Source of the DNA: CAYOYH01 sp964408165
Lineage (GTDB): Bacteria > Patescibacteriota > Saccharimonadia > Saccharimonadales > CAYOYH01
Direction: 5' to 3'
DNA: 13,662 nt
Assembly: GCA_964408165.1 (NCBI GenBank)
Contig: CAYOYH010000020.1
Span: forward strand, 1 to 13,662
This document shows positions 8,322 through 13,662 of the stretch, one piece after another. The first letter of the stretch is position 1. Each line of letters opens with the position of its first letter. A program made the position numbers and the translations under genes. The notes under the pieces were generated by a model. It was not told where the DNA came from, made no database searches, and saw only the letters and a list, made by a program, of their open reading frames with translations.

Positions 8322-8327
8322 TAAAAT
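8322..8327 (+). promoter_or_regulatory. Putative -10 box for the NUDIX gene
   Basis: TAAAAT ends 8 nt before the ATG at 8336. No clear -35 box is seen at normal spacing. It is divergent from the promoter at 8219-8224, so the 144-nt spacer would serve both directions. The short distance to the ATG again implies little or no 5' leader. Confidence 0.35.
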
Positions 8328-8335
8328 TGTTACAT

Positions 8336-8924
8336 ATGAACAAAGTAGAAAATAGTATAAAAAAGTGGGAAATACTTGAAATTGAAGATCTTTCACCGAG
8401 CAAATGGTTGTCCGTTTTTAGACATACAGTAAAACTACCAAACGGTAAAATTATTGATGATTTTTATGTTTATCAATCCAGTGACGCAGTAATGGTCTTG
8501 CCCATAACAAAAGATGGCAAGGTTGTTTTTGTGAGGCAGTACAAACACGGTAGTGGAGAAATAACAGTCGAGTTGCCAGCGGGTATGATTGAAAAGAATG
8601 TCAGTCCAAAAAAACAGGCTAAGATGGAGCTTAAAAGAGGAAACTGGCTACAAAGTTGATAAGCTGGTTGCTCTCGGCAAGGTGGGTAGAGCCACAACCA
8701 AGGAGAGGTTCAAACACTTCTATTATTTAGCCACCGGACTGGATAATCCTGGGAGCACAAATTTTGACGAGAATGAACAGATAGAAACCATCGAAGTTCC
8801 GCTTTCAAAGCTGGACGATTTTTGTCTAAGCAATAACCTACCAGCTGAAACCTATGCCTTGATATATATCGCTAAAACAAAATACCCTGAATTGTTCGCT
8901 ACAAACGGCGAGTTAAAGAAATGA
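8336..8924 (+). pseudogene. NUDIX hydrolase, frameshifted with degraded Nudix box
   Basis: The first frame (ATG 8336, MNKVENSIKKWEILE) encodes the N-terminal strands of an ADP-ribose-pyrophosphatase-like NUDIX protein, including VLPITKDGKVVFVRQYKHG and ELPAGMIEK. It then runs out of family sequence at 8636 and stops at 8659. The next frame continues the family exactly: KEETGYKVDKL through AETYALIYIA to the TGA at 8922-8924. Removing one A from AAAA at 8633-8636 rejoins the halves as MELKEETGY, giving about 195 residues. Even after repair, the Nudix box (G-x5-E-x7-RE-x2-EE-x-G) has V in place of the first E and M in place of R, so the metal/catalytic site is damaged independently of the frameshift. 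A single sequencing error would explain only the first defect. NUDIX enzymes clear nucleotide-sugar or ADP-ribose derivatives; the substrate here is unknown. Confidence 0.82.
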
Positions 8925-8937
8925 GCAGACAAAGTTA

Positions 8938-8966
8938 TTGTAATTATCCGCATAGCACACTAGTAT
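8938..8966 (+). promoter_or_regulatory. Putative promoter of the GDP-mannose operon
   Basis: A -35-like TTGTAA (8938-8943) and a -10-like TAGTAT (8961-8966) are separated by 17 nt. The -10 ends 10 nt before the ATG at 8977, leaving essentially no leader and no Shine-Dalgarno. It overlaps the spacer just after the NUDIX stop. Confidence 0.45.
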
Positions 8967-8976
8967 TTACTTCTAC

Positions 8977-10063
8977 ATGATAGTTTTAATCAATTGTGGT
9001 GGCTCGGGCTCAAGGCTTTGGCCACTTTCTACACCAGAGTATCCAAAACACCTGCTCAAGATTGAAGGTGCCGACGGCGACGGCACGCTTCTTCAAAACA
9101 CCTACGCCAGAGTTAAAGATATTGCAGAGAAGGTCTATTTCATCACAGAGGAAGGCCACGCCCACCACGTACAGGAGCAACTAAAAGATGTGAGTAGTGA
9201 ACAGATAATAATAGAGCCTGCTAGAAGAGGGACTGCTTCCTGTATGGTGTACGCGCTAGACTACATGAGAGAAAAGCACAACAGCGACGCTCCGCTCATC
9301 TTCATAAGTGCAGACCATGTGATACACGACCATAAGGCTTTTCAGGATGCAGTAGTTCATGCTGCGAAGACTTCTAAACAGCAAAGTGCGATTACTCTTT
9401 TTGGGGTTGAACCAACTTATCCGTCCACAGGTTTTGGCTANNNNNNNNNNNNNNNNNTTTGGCTATATAGAAAAAGGCGAGCGCATAAGCAGCGATGAAG
9501 AAAAAGACGTTCACGAAGTGATGTCCTTTAAAGAAAAACCCGACAGAAAAACTGCTGAGGAGTATATTCGCGAAGGCGGGTACTACTGGAACAGTGGAAA
9601 TTTTGCAGCGCCACTAAATGTCTGGCTGGACACTATGAAAAAAGACTCTCCGAGTCTTCATGGGGCATATTGTAGTTTGCAGGCAGCGCGCAGTAGTGAG
9701 CAAAAGCAAGAACAATACTTAAAGTTTGAAAATAACTCGATTGATTATGCGCTCATGGAGCCCGCAAAGCGGTTGCTTGTAGTTCCTGGTACTTTTGATT
9801 GGATGGATGTGGGCAGTTATCAAGATTTGCATACTATCTCTCCACAAGACAATGAAGGCAATGCTGTTCAGGGAAAAAGGATTGCCACAATAGATGTGAC
9901 AAATAGCTTTGTGCGAAACGAAACCGAGACCAAGCTTGCGGTGATTGGGCTAGATAATGTGGCGGTAGTTGTTACTGACGAAGGAATAGCCATCACCAAT
10001 AGGAATATGGCACAAAAAGTAAAAGATGCAGCCGAGCAATTAAAAGAAGAGGAGGGCAAATGA
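8977..10063 (+). CDS. manC: Mannose-1-phosphate guanylyltransferase, copy 1 (split by a spurious N gap)
   Basis: The enzyme makes GDP-mannose from mannose-1-P and GTP. The N-terminal nucleotidyltransferase signature is GGSGSRLWPLSTPEYPKHLL. Further landmarks are EPARRGTASC, the sugar-binding FKEKPD, YYWNSGNFAA and SIDYALMEPAKRLLVVPG...DWMDVGSYQDL. The C-terminal left-handed helix portion is short (VVVTDEGIAITNRN), so this is the monofunctional form without a fused isomerase domain. The gene is cut by 17 N at 9441-9457 and appears as two frames. The 8 bases before and after the N run are the same (TTTGGCTA). Deleting the N plus one copy (25 bases) restores a single 353-residue frame aligned with the second copy's PSSGFGYIEKG. 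The start follows a likely promoter directly, and the stop overlaps the next ATG (ATGA). Confidence 0.92.
9441..9457. other. Assembly gap (17 N), probably artefactual
   Basis: The N run is flanked by identical octamers: TTTGGCTA at 9433-9440 and again at 9458-9465. Collapsing them reconnects the guanylyltransferase in frame, so no sequence seems to be missing. The contig ends overlapped and were scaffolded rather than merged. Confidence 0.9.
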
Positions 10064-10809
10064 AGAAATTGATAGCTTTTGATCTGGATGGAACGCTGGC
10101 AGTATCGAAGTCCCCGATAACTGACGAAATGTCTGAACTTATGGGTCGGCTACTAAATAAATATCAGGTTTGCGTAATATCTGGCGGGGCGTTTGCGCAG
10201 TTTAAGACGCAGCTTATAGATAATTTAAAAGTCGAACATCACCTACTGGAAGACTTACATCTTATGCCTACATGCGGGACGAGGTACATGCGCTTTGATG
10301 ATATACAGAGCGACTGGAAAGAGATTTACGCTAAAAACTTGAGCGACGAAGAAAAGAAAAAAATTATCCAAGCTCTGGAGGAAGGTGCGAAAAAAGTTGG
10401 TCTTTGGGAGAAGAATCCAAAAGGTGAAATTATTGAAGACCGTGATAGCCAAATAACTCTTTCGGCACTTGGTCAGCTCCAGACACCTGAAGTGAAAGAA
10501 GCCTGGGATCCTGACGGCAGAAAGAAGGCAAAGATTCGCGAGGAAGTAGCTAGACTGTTGCCTGAGTTTGAGGTAAGAACAGGGGGCACCACATCTGTAG
10601 ATGTTACGTATCCGGGTATTGACAAAGCTTATGGTATGGAAAAACTGATGGAAACTTTAGAAGTAGGTAAAAGCGAAGTATTGTTTATCGGCGATGCCCT
10701 GCAAGAAGGCGGCAATGACTACCCCGTGAAGGCGTACGGAATTGATTGTATCGCAGTGAAAGACTGGGAAGATACGGCACTAATTATCGAAACCTTGATT
10801 AAAGTATAG
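10060..10809 (+). CDS. HAD-IIB phosphomannomutase, similar to the eukaryotic PMM type
   Basis: A 249-residue haloacid-dehalogenase-superfamily protein. It should interconvert mannose-6-P and mannose-1-P, the step between the cupin isomerase and the guanylyltransferase. Motif I is FDLDGT with nucleophile D8 and acid/base D10, motif II is ISGG (S41), motif III is the lysine in GIDKAYG (K189), and motif IV is IGDALQEGGND (D212, N219, D220). The GD-x-x-x-x-GGND form and the segment DRDSQITLSALGQ match eukaryotic PMM, which differs from the alpha-D-phosphohexomutase (ManB) used by most bacteria. Length agrees with PMM2-type enzymes (about 245). A strong GAGGAGGG at 10049-10056 sits inside the preceding gene, whose stop overlaps this ATG. 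A generic sugar phosphatase is the alternative, but the context supports the mutase. Confidence 0.83.
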   Translation: MKKLIAFDLDGTLAVSKSPITDEMSELMGRLLNKYQVCVISGGAFAQFKTQLIDNLKVEHHLLEDLHLMPTCGTRYMRFDDIQSDWKEIYAKNLSDEEKKKIIQALEEGAKKVGLWEKNPKGEIIEDRDSQITLSALGQLQTPEVKEAWDPDGRKKAKIREEVARLLPEFEVRTGGTTSVDVTYPGIDKAYGMEKLMETLEVGKSEVLFIGDALQEGGNDYPVKAYGIDCIAVKDWEDTALIIETLIKV

Positions 10810-10811
10810 GC

Positions 10812-11285
10812 ATGGATAGTAAAGAGCAATTAGCTTATGAAAATTTTCGAAGAAAGATAAATCCTAAGACATTTTCAACCGAACCATATGTCAGGAGAAT
10901 AGAAAAACCTTGGGGCTGGGAAATCCATTTCACCCCTGATGATTCACCATATATGGGTAAAATTCTCCATGTGAATGAAGATTCGAGGATAAGTATGCAA
11001 TCCCATGATGTAAAGAGGGAAAGCTGGTATCTGTCCTCAGGTAGCATGATTTTAATTATTGAAAATTCAGCTGGCGAACTAGAAGAGATTGATATGGAAG
11101 AAGGCGTTGGCTACACCTGCGCTCTTGGTCAGGTGCATCGACTAAAGGGTGGAAAGGGCGGCGGTGAAGTATTTGAAGTTTCTACTCCCGAGCTTGGCAA
11201 TACCTATAGGCTGGAAGACGACTATAATCGGCAGACAGAGACTGAAGAGGAAAGAGAAGCAAGGAATCAAAAAGCCACTAGTTAA
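10812..11285 (+). CDS. Cupin protein, stand-alone type II phosphomannose isomerase-like domain
   Basis: A 157-residue single cupin resembling the C-terminal domain of bifunctional guanylyltransferase/isomerase proteins (AlgA/ManC type). It starts after RRIEKPWGWEIHF (28-40), a signature of the family. Candidate metal ligands are H65 and E70 in QSHDVKRESWYLSSG and H109 in GQVHRL. The family tail STPELGNTYRLEDDYNR (124-140) is intact, followed by an acidic Glu-rich end. The usual H-x-H pair is reduced to Q-S-H here. Placed 2 nt after the mutase gene, it would supply mannose-6-P from fructose-6-P and complete the GDP-mannose pathway. A regulatory or epimerase-like cupin role is not excluded. Confidence 0.78.
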   Translation: MDSKEQLAYENFRRKINPKTFSTEPYVRRIEKPWGWEIHFTPDDSPYMGKILHVNEDSRISMQSHDVKRESWYLSSGSMILIIENSAGELEEIDMEEGVGYTCALGQVHRLKGGKGGGEVFEVSTPELGNTYRLEDDYNRQTETEEEREARNQKATS

Positions 11286-11386
11286 GTTCTTAGAATCACA
11301 AAAACTGTAACGCAACCTTAGTTTAAAATTCAACACCAGTACGCGGACTACTAACCTAACTAATTTTTATATTTTTTTTATGACTT

Positions 11387-11400
11387 CAGAATTAATTCTG
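11387..11400. repeat. 14-bp perfect palindrome
   Basis: CAGAATTAATTCTG equals its own reverse complement over all 14 positions. It lies about 100 nt after the cupin stop. It has no spacer and no following T run on either strand, so it looks more like a dimeric protein binding site than a terminator. Function unknown. Confidence 0.5.
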
Positions 11401-11576
11401 CGATTATGGTCTTTAGTCTGTGCGTGGCGGCTATTAAGCTGAAGGAAAGGCGCGCAAGAGATTTTAGGAGTACAAACGGGCACGGGGGGTATTTACTACC
11501 TAGTTTTCACATTCAACAGCTAGTGTGGTGTGCTTGAACCGGAAACTCCCAGAAGTCTGAAAGGATAGTTAACTGA

Positions 11577-11588
11577 ATGAATATTCAT
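11577..11588. repeat. 12-bp palindrome upstream of the manC2 promoter
   Basis: ATGAATATTCAT is a perfect palindrome ending 11 nt before the -35 box at 11600. Its position fits an operator, but no regulator gene is present in the window. Confidence 0.4.
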
Positions 11589-11599
11589 AATTTAAGTTA

Positions 11600-11628
11600 T
11601 TGAAATTTACGACCCATGGCATTACTAT
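11600..11628 (+). promoter_or_regulatory. Putative promoter of the second guanylyltransferase gene
   Basis: TTGAAA (11600-11605, 5 of 6 to TTGACA), a 17-nt spacer and TACTAT (11623-11628, 5 of 6 to TATAAT) form the best two-box promoter in the window. The -10 ends 10 nt before the ATG at 11639. No Shine-Dalgarno is present, so translation is probably leaderless or nearly so. Confidence 0.6.
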
Positions 11629-11638
11629 TGGGTACTAT

Positions 11639-12709
11639 ATGATAGTTTTAATCAATTGCGGTGGATCGGGCTCTAGGCTTTGGCCACTCTCCACGCCTGA
11701 CTACCCTAAGCACCTCTTGAAAATTGAGGGCTCTGATGGCGACGGCACGCTTCTTCAAAACACCTACGCCAGAGTTAAAGATATTGCAGAGAAGGTGTAT
11801 TTCATCACCGAGGAAGGCCACGCCCACCACGTGCAGGAACAACTAAAAGGTGTAAGTAATGAGCAGATAATAGTAGAGCCTGCTAGAAGAGGGACTGCTT
11901 CCTGCATAATATATGCTCTAGATTACATAAGAGAGAAATATGACAAGGACGCACCTCTTGTATTTTTAAATGCCGATCATGTGATACATGATCACGGCGC
12001 GTTCCAAGAAGCGGTGGTTCATGCCACAAAAGCTTCCAGTCGTCATGGCACGATTGCTTTTTTCGGGATTAAACCGACGTATCCTTCGTCAGGGTTTGGC
12101 TACATAGAGAAAGGAAAGAAGATATCAAAAAACGGAGAGAAAGATGTGCATGAAGTAGCCTCTTTTAAGGAAAAACCAGATGTAGAAACAGCAATCAAAT
12201 TTATTCGTGAAGGTAAATACTACTGGAACACCGGTAATTATGCCGCGTCACTAAGCGTTTGGATAAAAGCGATGAAATCCGACATGACAGATCTGTATGA
12301 GGCTTACAATGCATTGCAGACTGCAAAAGATAACGAAACAAAGCGTAAGATTTACTTGGGGTTTGAAAATAACTCAATGGAGTATGCGCTATTAGAAAAA
12401 GCGAAGCGACTGCTTGTGGTTCCTGGCGCCTTTGATTGGATTGATATTGGGAGTTATCAAGATCTACACACGATCTCACATCAAGACAGCGACGGCAATG
12501 CAGCCCAAGGTAATAACATTGCCATTTCGAAGGTCACCAATAGTTTTATCAGAAACGACACTAACCAAAAAGTTGGTGTCGTAGGAGTGGACAACATTGC
12601 AGTTGTGGTGACGGACGAAGGCATAGTGGTCACGAATCGAAATACATCGCAAAACGTTAAAGAAATCGTTAAAATATTGTTAAAAAATAAGAGCAAGAAT
12701 AAAGAGTGA
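11639..12709 (+). CDS. manC: Mannose-1-phosphate guanylyltransferase, copy 2
   Basis: A 356-residue paralogue of the enzyme encoded at 8977-10063, with the same landmarks: GGSGSRLWPLSTPDYPKHLL at residues 8-27, EPARRGTASC, FKEKPD, YYWNTGNYAA, SMEYALLEKAKRLLVVPG and DWIDIGSYQDL. It has no isomerase domain. The ATG at 11639 is chosen over an upstream ATT at 11600 because copy 1 starts at the same residue (MIVLINCGG) and the promoter lies between the two. The two genes share a 59-nt stretch without a mismatch near the 5' end but differ at many synonymous sites in the 3' half. It stands alone between two non-coding spacers and has its own promoter. It may be a redundant copy, differ in sugar preference, or be expressed under other conditions. 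Confidence 0.92.
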   Translation: MIVLINCGGSGSRLWPLSTPDYPKHLLKIEGSDGDGTLLQNTYARVKDIAEKVYFITEEGHAHHVQEQLKGVSNEQIIVEPARRGTASCIIYALDYIREKYDKDAPLVFLNADHVIHDHGAFQEAVVHATKASSRHGTIAFFGIKPTYPSSGFGYIEKGKKISKNGEKDVHEVASFKEKPDVETAIKFIREGKYYWNTGNYAASLSVWIKAMKSDMTDLYEAYNALQTAKDNETKRKIYLGFENNSMEYALLEKAKRLLVVPGAFDWIDIGSYQDLHTISHQDSDGNAAQGNNIAISKVTNSFIRNDTNQKVGVVGVDNIAVVVTDEGIVVTNRNTSQNVKEIVKILLKNKSKNKE

Positions 12710-12737
12710 GACAGGCCTACTGCAAGTTTATACGTTA

Positions 12738-12753
12738 GGCAAGCTAGCCTGCC
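12738..12753. repeat. 16-bp near-palindrome after manC2
   Basis: GGCAAGCTAGCCTGCC pairs with itself at all positions except one (positions 5 and 12). It lies 29 nt past the guanylyltransferase stop. There is no T run after it, so a terminator role is doubtful. Confidence 0.4.
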
Positions 12754-12777
12754 CGACAGTCTCTAGGTGCGTCCAAG

Positions 12778-12799
12778 CTCCAGCTTTATGGGGCTGGAG
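12778..12799. repeat. Inverted repeat, 7-bp stem
   Basis: CTCCAGC (12778-12784) and GCTGGAG (12793-12799) are perfect complements around an 8-nt loop. It could be a transcript hairpin below the guanylyltransferase gene, but neither strand has the U tract of an intrinsic terminator. Confidence 0.5.
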
Positions 12800-13002
12800 A
12801 TAGCCGAACTACGAGGTTGAAAACAAAAATTAATATCGGCGACAGCTAATAATTCCAATGTGGTGACAGTTAGTAGTTCTAACAAATGTCGACAACAGTC
12901 ACGAAAGTCCAAGCAATTACCTAAACTATACCCATATGATGGCTCGTCTACACAGGCATAATGTAGTGAAGTTGATTTACCGCAATGAATTAGAGCCACC
13001 GA

Positions 13003-13054
13003 CTCCTGCGAGGTGCTGGAACCCTGTCTCTCAGGGGGGCGCCCAGAAGAGGAG
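13003..13054 (+). other. Three-tier stem-loop, candidate structured RNA
   Basis: Three nested helices can form: CTCCT/AGGAG (13003-13007 with 13050-13054), GGTGC/GCGCC (13012-13016 with 13039-13043, one G-U pair) and CCCTG/CAGGG (13022-13026 with 13032-13036, loop TCTCT). Small internal loops separate them. The element is GC-rich against AT-rich surroundings and is followed by CTTTATTTG. It may be a terminator for the upstream transcript or part of a small RNA. It matches no RNA family I recognise. Confidence 0.4.
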
Positions 13055-13132
13055 CTTTATTTGTCCTGAACGATAAGTGTGTGATGACGACGACAGACAT
13101 GTTATCCAATAAATTCAACAGTCTTGACAGGC

Positions 13133-13161
13133 TAGTCAAATACTGGAGTTGTAGATATAAT
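13133..13161 (+). promoter_or_regulatory. Putative promoter of the glycosylphosphotransferase gene
   Basis: A perfect -10 TATAAT (13156-13161) has TAGTCA (4 of 6 to TTGACA) 17 nt upstream at 13133-13138. A better-matching TTGACA at 13124-13129 is spaced 26 nt, too far. The -10 ends 7 nt before the GTG at 13169, so the start codon would fall at the transcription start. Confidence 0.5.
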
Positions 13162-13168
13162 AACTTCA

Positions 13169-13662
13169 GTGACAGGAAATGTAACATTACTATATAGCTT
13201 GCTTCTCATCATTAGCGACTTTGTGGCTATTCTTTTGGCGTTTGTACTGGCCTATGTCGCCAGAGTTACTTTTGCCGAGGGCCGGCCTTTTGTAGAGGTG
13301 CTGGCTGTGGATTATCTGCAGGCATTTTTACTGCTAATACCGCTGTGGCTGATTATTTTTGGCATGCTGGGGCTGTACAACAAACACATTTTTGATAATC
13401 GTTTTCCAGAGATAATTCGCCTAGCAGTCGGTTCGTTTATTGGTGTGCTTTTAATCATCGGCTACGAATTCGCTACAGTAGCGACGGTGCTTCCAGCGCG
13501 CTCGGTTGCTTTGTACGGTTTGCTGGCTAGTTTTCTTCTACTTTTGCTTGGCAGGACACTACTTAAAGTATTCAGGCGTCGGATGTTCAAAACTGGCTTC
13601 GGCGTGACCAATGTCATACTCATAGGCTCCACGCAAGCCACAAAAAAGCTGGCATCGCTACT
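13169..13662 (+). CDS. Polyprenyl-phosphate glycosylphosphotransferase, N-terminal part (runs off the window)
   Basis: An open frame from a GTG at 13169 continues to the window edge for 164 complete codons. The protein starts VTGNVTLLYSLLLIISDF and has four hydrophobic segments at about residues 7-32, 46-70, 85-103 and 111-130. A basic turn (KVFRRR) and the beginning of the nucleotide-binding-like domain (VTNVILIGST, 147-156) follow. This is the N-terminal architecture of WbaP/CpsE-type sugar transferases, which load the first sugar-1-phosphate onto undecaprenyl phosphate. The catalytic bacterial sugar transferase domain would lie beyond the window and cannot be checked. The frame is closed by TAG at 13133-13135, there is no ATG between it and the first membrane segment, and the GTG fits family N-termini, so this start is likely. 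Confidence 0.82.
   Translation, partial: MTGNVTLLYSLLLIISDFVAILLAFVLAYVARVTFAEGRPFVEVLAVDYLQAFLLLIPLWLIIFGMLGLYNKHIFDNRFPEIIRLAVGSFIGVLLIIGYEFATVATVLPARSVALYGLLASFLLLLLGRTLLKVFRRRMFKTGFGVTNVILIGSTQATKKLASL

Larger units (their letters stand above)
11286..11599 (+). other. Non-coding spacer after the GDP-mannose operon
   Basis: I see no gene on either strand here. The stretch contains a T-rich patch (11362-11379), a 14-bp perfect palindrome at 11387-11400 and a 12-bp perfect palindrome at 11577-11588, just upstream of the second guanylyltransferase promoter. No convincing intrinsic terminator follows the cupin stop. Confidence 0.6.
12710..13168 (+). other. Non-coding spacer rich in inverted repeats
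   Basis: No gene is supported on either strand over about 460 bases, which is long for such a compact locus. It holds a 16-bp near-palindrome (12738-12753), a 7-bp stem-loop (12778-12799), an interrupted stem-loop (12865-12890), a three-tier stem-loop (13003-13054) and the promoter of the next gene near its end. Confidence 0.6.

Noticed and set aside
8625..8640. Programmed ribosomal frameshifting in the NUDIX gene
   Set aside because: AAAAGAG is a weak slippery site, there is no obvious downstream structure, and the repaired Nudix box still lacks catalytic residues, so decay explains it better.
11975..11993. Inverted repeat GATCATGT-GAT-ACATGATC inside the second guanylyltransferase
   Set aside because: It arises from the codons of a DHVIHDH protein motif; copy 1 encodes the same residues with the symmetry broken, so it is not a conserved site.
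13003..13060. Possible tRNA or known riboswitch in the GC-rich island
   Set aside because: There is no cloverleaf, T-loop GGTTCRA or CCA end, and no riboswitch core that I recognise.
13124..13161. TTGACA at 13124 as the -35 of the TATAAT at 13156
   Set aside because: The spacing is 26 nt, too long for sigma-70 type promoters; TAGTCA at 17 nt is the better partner although weaker in sequence.
12763..13187. Minus-strand open frames of 65-78 codons in the last spacer
   Set aside because: The composition is not protein-like, there is no ribosome site, and they overlap the stem-loops and the next promoter.

Overview
The window reads as one cell-surface polysaccharide locus, probably from a Candidate Phyla Radiation bacterium close to Candidatus Saccharibacteria (TM7). 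That placement is an inference from protein style (compact genes, start/stop overlaps, GT4 enzymes beginning with TGIPRV-type motifs, a secreted protein of the 'FNPGNIIDD...' kind) and is not proven by any marker gene. The sequence is a draft assembly: it holds two runs of N, and both distort gene calling.

Layout. 1-71: tail of an upstream gene. 124-5454 (+): a tightly overlapping operon of an ABC-2 polysaccharide exporter permease (Wzm), its ATPase with a C-terminal carbohydrate-binding domain (Wzt, interrupted by an N gap, really ending at 2137), an FkbM-type methyltransferase with a C-terminal coiled coil, and two GT4 glycosyltransferases. 8191-5493 (-): a translationally coupled pair of surface proteins, a single-pass anchored protein and a 717-residue secreted protein with three Ig-like repeats. 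8336-8924 (+): a frameshifted NUDIX hydrolase with a degraded Nudix box. 8977-11285 (+): a GDP-mannose operon of mannose-1-phosphate guanylyltransferase, a HAD-type phosphomannomutase resembling the eukaryotic enzyme, and a stand-alone type II phosphomannose-isomerase-like cupin. 11286-11638: non-coding. 11639-12709 (+): a second guanylyltransferase, paralogous to the first. 12710-13168: non-coding and rich in inverted repeats. 13169-end (+): 5' part of a polyprenyl-phosphate glycosylphosphotransferase.

How the parts fit (inference). The cupin, HAD phosphomutase and guanylyltransferases would convert fructose-6-P to mannose-6-P, mannose-1-P and GDP-mannose. The glycosylphosphotransferase would load the first sugar onto a lipid carrier, the GT4 enzymes would extend the chain, the FkbM enzyme may methylate and cap it, and Wzm/Wzt would export it.

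Expression signals. Genes that begin transcription units have -10-like boxes only about 7-10 nt before the start codon and no Shine-Dalgarno, which suggests leaderless or nearly leaderless mRNAs. Several genes inside operons start at ATGA, TGATG or GTGA overlaps, some preceded by GGAG-type sites.
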